A program made the translations under genes and the position numbers. A stretch of 64,000 bases of DNA from assembly GCA_032173965.1 (NCBI GenBank), contig CM063288.1:12194501-12258500 (forward strand), written 5' to 3'. Below the pieces are notes generated by a model. That model had not been told where the DNA came from, ran no database searches, and worked only from the letters and a program-made list of their open reading frames with translations. Shown here in pieces: positions 51,361 through 63,050 of this stretch. The stretch is from Sitta carolinensis. Lineage: Eukaryota; Chordata; Aves; Passeriformes; Sittidae. The first letter of the stretch is position 1. Each line of letters begins with the position of its first letter.

Positions 51361-54300
51361 GTGAGTCGGCCCCTTCTCTTGTATGTCAGGATTAAAGCAA
51401 TTCTACACCCAGTCATCATGACATTGGGGATGCTGTGCATGTAACAGATTATCCTCATTTAAAGTCTTTCCGTCACAGGGATGGACAAACTGCTTTTTGT
51501 TCATTGGGCAGATGGGGGTGTTCGCTCCTCTTGCTGGTGTCCCACAAAGTTTTGATTTCAGTTCAGTTCCTTTTGTTTTTTGGTTTGTTTTTTTTTTTTT
51601 TTTCTCGTCCAGAAGTACTGACTCACTTAAAATATCCTGGTTTTGGCAAGGGATATCAATAAGCTTTCCTGACTCTCTAACGCAGCAACAGTTCATGCAT
51701 ATAAAACTGCACAAAGGGAACATGTGAAAACAATACCCTGTAGGTTTGTGGTATCAATGCACTATCAAATATAAGCCTTTGTATTTTTTGATTTGATGTA
51801 TGGTTTTCCCTGTTCAGCTGTTACTGGAATAAATTAGAATTGTACTGGGGTTCACGCTCATGGAATTGTCAAGTTTTGACATATGTAACAAATAAAATAC
51901 AAGCAGTAACAATTATTATATTTATATGTAACTATTACTATTACATTTAAATTTGCTGAATAGAAAAATACATATATTTAACTTTCGGGACAACAGAGGA
52001 AAGATGACAGAACACTTCATTTTAAGCAGCACAGTCACATTCAAAGCACACCTTTTCACCTTTTCCCTGCTGTTTATGTTGAGTGCAGCACTGTCTTAAC
52101 TTCAGCTTTGGTTTATAGTGAAAAATGAATGGGAAATGTTGGATTGCTCAAGAAGAGATGGTCCAGAAGAACTGGAAGAACATTCAATGGTGGCTTATAA
52201 GGTAGTAGACCAAGATTATATTGTCCACATCCTGACATTTTATTTCCTACTATATAGTGCAATAAAATGTTGTAGGTTATTAGGTACTAAAATAGTATGC
52301 CCAGAAAGCATTTCTGTGTTGGTGCAGTTCTGGATGTAGCTGTACCAGTGTCTGGGAATCTTTCTGAACAGAGTGACAGTAATTCAGCTCTGCAGCAGCC
52401 CCTGGTTTCCTCAGTCAATGCTCAGTAAGTAGCAGTAATACCAGATAAAGACCCTGGCAGCAAATTCTCTGACTTATCTCTGCAGTTGTAACAGTTGCTC
52501 TGAATTCATTTGCATGATCAGCTACAGCATAAAAACATTCACTACAGAACTCGTGCAGAAAAGGGATGGGGGAGTGAAGGAAAGTAAGAATTACAGCCCT
52601 GCCTGTGAGGGGAAGAGAGAATTTAGGATATCAGGAGCTACGACACAATGAAATATTTCTATAACCATGCCAAATCCAATATTACCTGAGCAATGCCTCA
52701 AGAGAGCTCCAGATTCCCAGCCCTGAAGCTGCCCCAGGCTGACAAGGAACGAGCGCTTCTGAAATGCCGTCCCCGTTAAACAGCAGAATGTTCGTCAGGG
52801 CTTCCCACTGGGAGACAGTAAAGACAGAATAATTAAAAGTCAGTGGCTTTTTGGGATTAATTCTTTAATGATCATCATATTGTTAACTATATTTTGCTGA
52901 TAGCAACCTTACATTTAAGAATTGTTTTTAAAATTATTTTTATGCTATGTGCCTTCCTGTAAGTGACAAATATTTGTGCATTTTGCAGGGCAGCCTGTAT
53001 ATTTTTGGTGGCATGGTGGATTCTGCTTTCACACAAGCAAAAACTCCTCTCTGGATATATGACATTGGTATGATACACAATAGCCAGTCTTTTCCATGGG
53101 ACATTCCAAGTCCATAGGCAGTAATAAATAGTAAGAACCAAACTGTTTTCTGCTGCTTGTAACAGAGCCTTCCCTAAGCTTTACAACAAATAATGTGTGT
53201 AAAACTGTATGCATATTTTCCCTTTAAAATTAGACTGTTAAGCTATCAGAGACACAGGTCTTACTTCAATTAGAAAATACTTTATGGGAAAATTTTATGT
53301 ATTTTAAGGGCTCAGAATTTCCATTCTTCCCTCTCTCCTTCTTAAGTTTACTGTTTGATCAAAAGACCTGATAATTCACGTATTATTTAATTTTTATTTT
53401 TTATGCCACATATATTTTGAAAGCCAAGCTCTTATGGAAGAAAATAGATCAGTAAATTATATCTAATTTTGTACTTTTACTGAAAAAACACATAAGCTAG
53501 AGCAAGAGAAATCAAATATAATTAAATAAGATGGAAAATTAACATCAACATTTTATAGCATGGATTTTTTTTTCTCCCAAGAACAAACATTTGGGCTATC
53601 ATAAGAGTGTATTCTAATAAAAACAGTGAAGCATTTGATTTAATAACAATGTCATACAAAATGGATTCTCCCTTTGGAAATCCTGGCACAGTAATGTCTG
53701 TCATTTTGATGTCAGATCAGGAGGGGATAGAGATATTTTTGAGCCAATAAATCTTGTGTGCAGACCAAGATTTAAGTTTCCTGGCTTCTTTTCTACTTCA
53801 CTATGTAGCCTTAAATCAATGGAGCTTTGCTTTGTGTTTTCCACCAGTTGTCTGAGATAACCTGCTGGAAGAAAGAAAAGGCTCAGAACATATTTTAAAG
53901 GAAAAAGCATCTTATTATTCACAGTGCTTACCAGTGGAAATTGGAAATGAATTATTCAATGAATTGGTTGTGTGTCTAGCTGTTTCATAGTTATTATTTA
54001 AAATCTTTTGGCAAGAATAGCTTTAAGTAATGCAAGCCTGCACTGATTTCTCATTGTACCTCTGGTGCTGGATTATCTGATAATTCCTCTCCTTCACAGT
54101 GATCCCAGATCTGTGATTGCTGGCTGTTATTTGAGGGCTATTTAAGGGACCTATGAAAAAAAACAAGAAAGAATAAGTCTGCCATAATAAGGTGTATGTG
54201 GTAAGCAGGAGTCATACATCCATAAGGAAATCTGTGTTTCCTACAAGTTCAGAAAATGATGAAAATGCACAGTAATGCACATTACTTCTGCATTAATAAA

Positions 54301-57300
54301 TTTAGCTTTAGGAAACAGGAATACTGTGTGATTCTGTATCAGATAAGGATAGAGGAAAACTTTTCAAACTGTCCTCTGCAAGTCTCTCGGTGCTGCTGTC
54401 TTAGTGGGATTTCTTCAGTCTTGTCATTAGAAAACACCAGGATGAGACTTCCTTGAAAACGAGCTGTGTAATTTGGACAATTACTGTGGGAGGAGTGTCC
54501 TCTTGTGGTGTGGGATCTAAACTGCGCTTTATTAACTCAATCCCCCAGATTCCGCAAGATGGACAGAGAGCTGCAACGAACCAGCAGAGACGGAGGTAAG
54601 GAGCCAGGAAGTGGGGAATGTGTGAATCAAATGCCTGTTGCTTTGTTGATTAAACAGATTGCTTTGAAATATGTTCCCCCAAACAGTTCCAATCTCATCT
54701 CTTCAGAGACATGTGGCTGTACTTTATTTCTTTGCACTTTCAATAACTTAAGGCTTTTTCCTTCTTCAAAACAGTGGTTAAAAATACTGCTCTTAAATTT
54801 TAAGTCCTATATAAGAAGTTAAGTCCTCTCCTCTGCTGCTGCTTCTGTTTTTCTGAAATCCTTATCAAGAAAACTAATTTTAAATGGAATACTGCAACCA
54901 TACGTGAAGCCTGTGCTTTTAAAAGTAGGGTTGTGAAACAGATTGGCAGCCACGCTAATACGTTCTGGAACGTGAAGTGCTGCAGCATTTTTTATTTCTT
55001 CAGTGTGAACATGTGGACTCACCAAGTTACTGCCACTTCTAATTGAAACCTTAGTGGAAGCATTTATGGCTTGGTCTTTTGAGATTGGTTTTGTATCACT
55101 ACACATTAAGAATCAGTCACTTTTTGCTACTGAAACGTCATCATTGCAGTGCTTCTATACCTTGCAATTACACCCAAACATTTTTTAAGATGTGACACAG
55201 TTACCTCTCTGGTTACCTGTGGTTAATGGAGGAGTCAAGAGAAAGTTTGGGACTGAGGGGTCATTTGGTCATTTGTAGGGAAGAAGGTGTATTTCCAAGA
55301 CAGACATTGCTGCTGATATGACTTCTATAAGTTTGTTGTCGTATTTTTGAACTGTTCTAGATCTCTGCACCAGCTAACAGAAAAGGTCACAGTGCAGTTG
55401 TGTACCATTCCAGCATGTACATCTATGGGGGATACTTTGGCATCAAAGGCATTTCTCGGGAATTTTGGGAATTCCATTTTGGTAAGTTAATAAAGCAGGA
55501 TAAGGTTTTGATCCAGTGTAAAACAACAGCTGCAGCAGGAAAGCATGGCTTGCTCTGCTAAGAAAACTCTTATCAGTAGAAATGCTCTAAGTTAGTTTTG
55601 GCTTCTCTTCAACAACATTCAGTGATAAATTCTGTCAATTCAATTAATTGCTGGCTGAAATTAATTAGTATTACACTGGAATAAGTTTGGCAGTATTTGC
55701 CAGTTTAACAGCTGAAAATCAGGACAAATGTTTGTTTACTATTCACTAAAATTCTTCAAGGATTACAAAAAACTTTCAGATACAGCAGAGACCCTGATCT
55801 CAGCCTATTAATGCCATATTTTGATCTCAAATCTCCAGCTGACCATGGGCAACCAAACCTGACAGGAGATAGTTTCTTAGCGTATTCATTGCCAGTTTGA
55901 TTATTGCAAACCAGATGATTCTCAGAGATTTCCTAAATGCATAACTTGTTATCTGATGGACATTCTGTCACTATTTTGAAACAAATGATGGGCTTATCTC
56001 ATCCTTCCTTCCCTCACAGGAAGAATAAGCATAGAAATTAATGAATTAATGTTTTTGTTGACTGATCTTTCCCCTCTAACAGCCAGGAAAGTATCTTTCT
56101 GTGTCAGAGTCAATGAACTGACAAAGCTGTAGGAAAAACTGCTCTGTAAATAAGATTTACATGGCATCTGTCACACAGCATCTGACATTTTCATTAAAAG
56201 TTTATTTCAAAACCGATTTTTTTAAATGCAGTTTTTCACTGTCAAAATTTAAGCTGTTAACTCATAATAAGCTTAGAGCAGAAACACTTATACTCCAACT
56301 GAATAGTTACCTCCTCCAGGAAGTAAATCCTTTCTCAAACAGTCAGGGTAAATTTGATCTACCTATGAATCAGTATTTTTGTTTCAGATACAAGAAAGTG
56401 GCTGTGTGTTTCCAGCCCCTGTCACAGCAGTGACCCTGGAGCTCGGCACGGCCACTCAGCAGTGGTTTATCACACAGCCATGTACCTCTTTGGGGGGCTC
56501 ATGGGGCTCACTGAACAGAGGGACTTGTGGAGGTGGGATTTTGGAAGCAGCAGCTGGTCCAGCATCAGAACAAGGTAAACTATTTTATTTGTTACTCTAG
56601 AAGCGCAGAGAAAGGGAATGAATCTTTCTCTTTGGTACTGCGTGTGGGTGGAGAGGGAGACGATGCCCTCTTGGTAATTGTGGGGATTGTTCAGATCAGG
56701 ATGCAGTGCTGCTGCCATCCCTGGGGCTCTCTTGGCTTTGCTGGGGAGAGCTGTTGGCAAGGCGTTGATGCAGCTGTCAGCAGTGTAATTTTGATGTCCC
56801 ATTGCAGCTGTTCAGCAGTCATCCTTCTGAGTCAAAAGGAAAACAAGCTAAAATCAGTGTTAAGTTTCTTGTTGGTCTCCGTTTAACTGCTGGTTTCTCT
56901 TGCCTTTAGCCAAGGACCTCCTCCAGTGGTAGGTCATGCTTCAATAGTCTGCAAAGACTCTATGCTGATTTTTGGTGGAGGGATTTCAAGTTCCAGCCCT
57001 AATGATGATCTCTGGAAGTATCATTTCCATACGCAGACATGGAAGAGGCTTAGTACTACAAAGGGAAACTTTTCTCCTAAAATGTATCACTGCATCTTAG
57101 GAATTGGTGTGGATTTCCAAACTACCTCAGATTTCACTGACACAGTCCCAAGCCCCTGCAAGAGTAAGCAGAAGGACCATCCCCAGCTGGCACTCTGGCC
57201 CCAGAGGCATTCTGGCTTTTGCAGCTACTTCCACCCACAGCCCACGGAGCGGAGCAACACCATTGAAATGAAAACCTTCAGCCTGTCCCTGGAGCCAGGG

Positions 57301-57579
57301 GAATTCCCTGCCTTCCAGACCACTTCAGAGGCAGGACTAGGCCCAAACAGAGACAGGAGCTGTTTGTCCAAGGACAAGTCTCTCCATCTGTTGGCTTGTT
57401 CGGGAGAGGCTTTTGCTGCTGCTGCTCAGGCTGGAGGTGAAGAGGAGAGAACTGACTGTGGGTGTGCAACCCCAGAGGATGAAATCAGCAGGACCAACAC
57501 ACTGCTGCTCATCGGGGGCAAACCTTTGTCCAGCTTCTCTGAGATCTCCTTCAGGCAAATGGAGTTTGATTGCTTGTGA
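51198..57579 (+). CDS. Kelch-repeat beta-propeller protein, seven coding exons, 449 aa
   Basis: Coding exons are 51198-51360, 52119-52201, 52989-53067, 54549-54595, 55361-55481, 56388-56574 and 56910-57579. All introns begin GT and end AG, and the phases join without error into 449 codons plus TGA. The product has kelch blades with a hydrophobic-GG pair and a downstream Trp: GG39-40/W59, GG89-90/W113, GG147-148/W169, GG200-201/W221, GG249-250/W271, and a last blade with GG429-430. Blade starts R-x-G-H-S-A-V-V-Y recur at about 131 and 184. The last blade holds a ~128-residue Ser/Pro-rich insertion (about 294-421), and the C-terminal strand probably closes a six-bladed propeller. There is no signal peptide, membrane segment, BTB, F-box or zinc-finger domain. 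Kelch propellers usually bind protein partners, for example as substrate receptors or actin-linked scaffolds; which role applies here is unknown. I did not recognise the orthologue; it does not match KLHDC1, KLHDC2, KLHDC3 or RABEPK as I know them. Confidence 0.9.
52119..52201 (+). CDS. Kelch gene coding exon 2 (residues 55-82)
   Basis: Acceptor TTTATAG at 52118, donor AAG|GTAGTA at 52202. Encodes VKNEWEML… with the closing Trp of blade 1 (W59), an acidic linker, then EEHSMVAYK opening blade 2. Enters in phase 1 and ends on a codon boundary. Confidence 0.88.
52989..53067 (+). CDS. Kelch gene coding exon 3 (residues 83-108)
   Basis: Acceptor TTTTGCAG at 52988, donor ATTG|GTATGA at 53068. Encodes GSLYIFGGMVD … TPLWIYDI, the double-Gly strand (G89-G90) and Trp/Tyr strand of blade 2. 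Ends in phase 1. Confidence 0.9.
54549..54595 (+). CDS. Kelch gene coding exon 4 (residues 109-124)
   Basis: A 47-nt micro-exon with acceptor TCCCCCAG at 54548 and donor GGAG|GTAAGG at 54596. It encodes DSARWTESCNEPAETE, which supplies the blade 2 closing Trp (W113). Its phase (1 in, 0 out) exactly bridges exons 3 and 5, which supports it despite its size. Confidence 0.87.
55361..55481 (+). CDS. Kelch gene coding exon 5 (residues 125-164)
   Basis: Acceptor TGTTCTAG at 55360, donor TTTG|GTAAGT at 55482. Encodes ISAPANRKGHSAVVYHSSMY then IYGGYFGIKGISREFWEFHF, a nearly complete kelch repeat (blade 3, G147-G148). Ends in phase 1. Confidence 0.92.
56388..56574 (+). CDS. Kelch gene coding exon 6 (residues 165-226)
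   Basis: Acceptor TTTCAG at 56387, donor ACAAG|GTAAAC at 56575. Encodes DTRKW (closing blade 3, W169) and blade 4: RHGHSAVVYHTAMYLFGGLM then TEQRDLWRWDFGSSSW (G200-G201, W221). Ends in phase 2. Confidence 0.92.
56910..57579 (+). CDS. Kelch gene last coding exon (residues 227-449)
   Basis: Acceptor GCCTTTAG at 56909; stop TGA at 57577-57579. Encodes blade 5 (VGHASIVCKDSMLIFGGG … DDLWKYHFHTQTW), the first strand of blade 6 (SPKMYHCILGIG), a ~128-residue Ser/Pro/Glu-rich insertion, and the closing strands TNTLLLIGG … SEISFRQMEFDCL. The reading frame stays open for 670 bases through the insertion, so the insertion is likely translated. Confidence 0.92.
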
Positions 57580-57602
57580 TTGCTTTGCTTGCAAAGTGAA
57601 GG

Positions 57603-57608
57603 AATAAA
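57603..57608 (+). terminator. Polyadenylation signal of the kelch gene (AATAAA)
   Basis: A canonical AATAAA hexamer begins 24 nt after the stop codon. A second, weaker AT-rich candidate lies near 57689-57697 (AATAATTAAA). If the first is used, the 3' UTR is only about 45 nt. Confidence 0.6.
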
Positions 57609-57649
57609 TTTCCACCACCGTGGCAGTAGGTGGAAAACCAACTGCTTGC

Positions 57650-60600
57650 AACTGTCTTCAGCTTCCTATCAGCACGCTGGGGAAAAAAATAATTAAACCT
57701 TCTCATTTACTTGCTTACAAGACTTGCTGCGAACAGATTTTTTTACAATGTTAACAAAACGCAACATGTATTTAAGTCACAACTTTCATGTAAGTTGTGA
57801 TTTCTGAGAGGAGCTTGTTGGAATGCTGCTCTTTTTGTTACTTTTCTCCTGGTCACTTCATACCCTTTCAAATTGCAACGGCCAATGCTTCCTTGAAAAT
57901 CAGAACTGCAGGAACCCATACTGGCTCCACAAGATGCCATTTCAGGGGCAAAGCTTGCTTGTTTTGCACTGGCATAAGAGAGAAATACAGTCACATTTGA
58001 GGGATTCAATTAGTCTTAATAGGAATGTTCTCTAAGATTTTAAAGAGTTTGTATTCTTGAGTGTTCTTTGCACAATACAATGTGAGATGGCCTATGACAA
58101 AAGGAACGCAACAGACAAATTAGCAACTGAATTCTAGAAGATATTCAAGGATTGTATGTAACCTTGAGGAAGTGAAACAACAAGTGCCGCCTGAAAATCA
58201 TCAGCAAGGATGAGAGGAAGGGTGTTATACCTGTAAGAACAAAGGATGTGCCAAATGAGCATTGGTTTTAATGACTGAACACAGAATCAAAAGGGATTGA
58301 TTTCCCACAGCAGGGTGGGGAGGGAACAGAAAGAGGAGGGCTTGACAGAGTGGCAGAAAGCATGGGCTGTTTTGACTGGTAACTCATGTTTTAGCCACAA
58401 AGGGACTTCTGCTTTGCCGACTCCATCTCTCTTTTATCATCCTACGTAGGACTTGCTACACATTTCCCCTCTGTACTAGTAAATTCTGTGTTCATATATG
58501 GATTTTTTTCGCTGAAAAGAAAAAGTGCTTATTTTGCAAGGTAATATTGTAATAAGGTAATATCCAGCCTTCAAAGCATTTAGTTCCATGGAAGTTTAAC
58601 TGAATACTGGCCTTCTGACAGAACTGTAAGAGCTGCTGTCTGTAAGATATCTGAAATTACCTGGAAGTGTAAGTTAATCCTTCCAAATATTTGAAAAGTT
58701 CACTTTTCAAAAGTTTCATAGGAATAATGACTTTCAAGTAATTTACAGATTTCAAGAATATTTACAGATACTTTCATCATCTCCTCACAAGTAACTGTCA
58801 TGTGAATTCAATAGGAAAATTATAGACAGATTTGCAAAAAGCAAAAAAAGAGTTATTTGGACCATCCATGACCCTCACCTGGAAACAGAGAGGATTGTAC
58901 ACTGCCTTGTGAATAAAGCCTGCTCCATTTCATATCACTGTGTGTTCATTTTCACCTTCATGAGTCTAAAATAAGTGTTTGTATTTTCAAACTGAACAAA
59001 GAATTGACTTTTCTGACCAAGGAACATGATTCTGCAAGCCCCAGTCATTTCCTTGCACTTCAGCCAGCTTTGAGGGCTGCCCAGGCTTTGAATTTCTCCT
59101 CCAAGAACAAGAATTTCCCAGTTTGAGGAGGTTTGTTCAGAAGGGACATCAATACAGTGACTGAGCTGAGCATGTACTCAGCACTGCAATCTTAAATCAG
59201 CAGCTTGTTTTCCTTGTGCCGACTGACATGTCTGTTTTGGCATTATCCTGAGAGCTGCTGTAACACACAGCCTTTTATCTGGGATTGACAAGGGAAGGAA
59301 ATTTAACTGGAAAGGGCAACAATAAACCAGTGATTTTTCCAAGTCACGCAAAGGCCTCCTGGCAGGTAGCAGTATCCTGGGGATGTGCAAGAGCCCCAGG
59401 AAAATGCCATCCAGCCTCTGCCATTCCTTTCTTCCTGCCCCCTCAAACTCTCTTCCCTTTGGCAGCCCCATGAAGGGTTTAACATTTACTCGGAGCCAAC
59501 GCAGACGGGACACGAGCCAGCCCAAAGGCAATGGCTTGGCACAGGCAGGAAAAGCAGCTTGGAGTGTGCCCATCTCCCCTGTTCCCTCCCCAGGGCTCTG
59601 CCCGTGTGCCAGGTCAGGTGGGGGCAACAGCAGTGGCAGCACCACACCCACTCTGTCCCCTAAAAGATGCCAAACCCCTCGAGCTGGCCCTGAGGGCCCC
59701 TCTGTTGCCTGCCCTGTAGGGACAGGAGGGGAGCAGGGGCAGGGAAGGCCTGCCTGCAGGGCTGGTGCTCGGGGCTGGCTCCTGGCAGGCTGAGCCACAG
59801 TCAGCCCCAGCAAAGCTGTGCAAAGCAAGGGGAGAGAGCCCTCATCGTGAAGTGGGGCTCTGTGCTACAGCAGCTTTGCTGAAGCCACTGGAGGCTCTTT
59901 TTCCCCTTGTGTCCCGTTCTCAGGTCTTCAAAAACCAAGGGTAAGCTCAAGCTGGAAGGGAAGAGGGTTGGGATTTGAAGTGACTGCATTCCACAGGTGC
60001 CCACAGGAGTGCCTGGCATCTCAGTCCACTCTGGGCATGCACAATCCATATTTCAGGTACCCTCCAGTGTCCAGACCTAGGGATACAATCCTGCTCACAC
60101 CACTGTGACACTTCCTGGGCAATATCCCCTTTGAAACCTCAACCAGTGCTATCAGCTACACCAAAAGGGGTCTCAGAGCAGCTCACTCCTCTTTTCCCAC
60201 TGCAGTCACCTTTGCAGAGAGGGGGAAAAGCCTTTGTGGATGTGTTCACAGTATTTCTCCATAACTGTAGCAGTTAATGAGAATTCATCCCAATCCCAAG
60301 TGAGTGACTAAAAGCTGCTGCCATGTGAAAGCTCAGTGGTGGCCTGATGAAATAATGAATGGAATTACTCCAGCTAGTGGCAAGTATTTAGAAACAAAAC
60401 ACACCATTTCTGGCTGCAACTGAAGTTGGCTGTTTAGAATGTCTCTGAAAAGCAGGGAACCTTGCATCTATCTGATATGTTCACAGAAATTCAATCCATA
60501 GAACAAAAGCAAAAGGATGCAGCATTCTTGGCAATCTCATCTGAGACAAAAGATGCACTGCTGTACCATAAATTGTATATAAGGGAACAAATTATCTGCA

Positions 60601-61360
60601 CTAAATGTCTCAACAAACTCATTGTCTTTAACTGACATTTGTTTTCTGAACATTAAAATGCATGAATGGCAGAAATATTTTCTTCTAAAATGTAGATATT
60701 CAAAGGTTTCTTCAGTTAATAATAGAAAAACCTAAAGGTTTCATTGTTTTGAGTTGTGGATTTGAAGAAAAATTTAGTGATTTATCAGTGGGATCAGAGC
60801 TCAACCTACACAACAAATTATGCCATGAGACAAATTACTTCCTATGAGCTTGGTCATTAGGATGAAATAATTTCTCTTCGATACTTTCCAAATAGTTTGA
60901 AAAACAAAGATGATCAAAGTGTTTAGCTGCCCTCTGCTGCCTTCTTTAGCATTTAGCCGAAGGCAGGGCTTGGGAGTAGAGTTTCCTTTGAACACTCATT
61001 AGTGCTGCTGTACTTGAAAACACAGCCCAGGCCCTTGCTGGAGATGAGTGAGGGTCTCAGTAGACTGGCCTGCACAGGAACCACACTGGGCAGCTCAGGC
61101 TCCCCTTCTGGCCACACTCCTTGGGGACTGGCTTTCAAAGGCACTGGACACCTGACAGTCCTCCTGGCCAATCTCAGCTCTGTTGGAAAAAAGGCATTTC
61201 ATTCTTGAGCATCTACCTGCAGCCTTAGGTGCTGTCCTAACCTATGCTTTAACTGACAACAGGCTAAGTTTAGAGCAGCACCCCAGTGTCCCAAGCCCCA
61301 GCTGCCCCACCTCTGAGTGCTGTGCCAGGGTAACGCAGGGGGCTTAAAGATGACTCTGAA
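57650..61360. other. Intergenic, nothing firmly recognised
   Basis: No exon is supported. About 59380-59800 is moderately GC-rich with overlapping open frames on both strands (136 plus, 216 minus codons) and no domain. Near 58908 'gtgaataaagcctgctcc…' looks like an LTR polyadenylation region, but no boundaries or duplication were found. Confidence 0.45.
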
Positions 61361-61370
61361 CAACTTTTGC

Positions 61371-63050
61371 ACTGACATGGTGTATTTAAGACAAAACTAC
61401 AGTACAAACATTCCAAGACCGGGTTGAGTGGACTACAGATCTACTTGTTCCCACATACAGTTACAATACAGATCTCAGTGCAGTGCCTAAGACAGTTCAT
61501 ACATCACCAGTGTTGTGAAACAGAAGCAAGAGTGTGCACTTCCATTTTATAAAAAACCCAACAAATAAATTATACATTGAGAGCTATTACCAAGCTTTAT
61601 ATATAAAAAGTAAAAATACAGTAGTTAGTGCGGCTTTAACAAAACAAATCTAGCTAAAAAAATATTCTTATATACTTTAAAAATAATTTTGTCCAGTTAT
61701 GTAGGTAGGGTGTGTGTGTGTGTGTTTCTGGAGCAGAGTGCTCAAGCCAAGCAGTCAAAAGGAGGTGAATTCTGCAGCAGAAGGAGAATGCTGTGGCTCC
61801 AGGCCCTGTGGGTGTGGCAGTGGTGCCAGCAGTGCCTGCTCCTCAGGCCAGCAGCACCACAGAGCCACTCGTGACACGGAGCCGGGCCCGGGCTTTAGGG
61901 GGGCATGCTGAGCACCTGCATCCCCCAGCACTGCCAGGAGCCACTGCAGCTCTGCCTCGGCACTCTGGGGAGGGCCCTCACTCCTGTCTGTAGTGCCAAC
62001 ACCTGGAGCAACCACACCTGGATCACACCTGTGAAAGGCCATTAAGCATGTACTGGTCTATTTTTTGGTTGAAAAGTTATGATTGTCCAGCTGCATTTGA
62101 AAGCTGTGACATTACAGTATCTAACAGCTACATATATATATATATGTATATAGATACTACAACTTCCTAAATCCAGAAACACTATGTGCCCAGATAGAGC
62201 TTTGAATGCTAGCTGGCTGTGGAACAGAGCTGCTATCACTTCACCAGTAGATCTGGATTGCACCAGAATATGTTCACAACGTGAATAATACATCCAGTGC
62301 TGTTTGTGAAGGGCACGCTCATCCAACAGTGTAACTTTGCTTCATGAAACGAGAAGGAAGGAGCAGGTGCAGACAAAGGGAGTGCAGGCAAGGACTGCAG
62401 TTTGGAGAGACCCACACACAGCTGTGCTGCTCACCTGAGCTGCTCTAACGGGCTGCAAATTTTCTTGCTGAAGTTGTGTCCAAAAAATTGTCCAAAATTG
62501 TCTTACATAGCTGTCTTTGACAAAGTATGAGTAAAATTTAAGTTTAAAATAAAGTACATCCAAGCTAATTCATTAACCATGACTAATTAACAGGTAAGTA
62601 GGTATTTTATGTCATAATGTCATACAACTTACCTAATATTAAACTCAATTACCACTGAACTAAAGAGATACCCTTAATTCTGGCATAAGAAAGCCTCATC
62701 TCCCACATTTTAATGCCCGTTTCCTAAGCCTGTAAATGCACGCACCACATACAGACTCTGATACTCCTAAATGGATGAGACTGAAAAGCATCTCTCTCAG
62801 GTTAATCAGTTTGAGATAAGGGCTAGGATGCTGTTATTATAAATACCAAGATGTCTATAAAACCTTTTACTACAATCACAAAGTGACTGGAATAAAATCA
62901 CTTTTACTTTTAGATCTGATCACTTAGCATGCATTCATTCATTCATTTCTGTCAACTCTTAGCTTTTAAGTGGTTGGCAAACCTGCCAACATCCAGACAT
63001 CAGATCCACACAAAAGTTTTATTTATAAATCTCTTTAAATAAGAACCAAA
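61371..63050 (-). other. Possible 3' UTR of a minus-strand gene entering from the right
   Basis: On the minus strand the sequence is AT-rich, free of long frames and has UTR-like composition. It ends with a variant polyadenylation hexamer (AAATACA, plus 61380-61388); another AATAAA on the minus strand lies near 63018. A GC-richer island at 61750-62030 interrupts it. This is an impression of texture and signals only: no stop codon, coding exon or gene identity is visible. Confidence 0.25.
62117..62157. repeat. Palindromic (TA)n with flanking inverted arms
   Basis: An 18-bp perfect palindrome ACATATATATATATATGT (62130-62147) is enclosed by inverted arms GTATCTA (62117-62123) and TAGATAC (62151-62157). 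The whole 41-bp segment could fold into an interrupted hairpin in DNA or RNA. Confidence 0.8.

Noticed and set aside
58860..58960. LTR-like polyadenylation region ('gaataaagcctgctcc', then GT-rich sequence)
   Set aside because: I found no TG…CA boundaries or flanking target duplication, so an element call is not justified.
59178..59828. 216-codon minus-strand frame and the opposing 136-codon plus frame
   Set aside because: Moderately GC-rich region, antisense frames overlap each other, and there is no recognisable domain or splice context.
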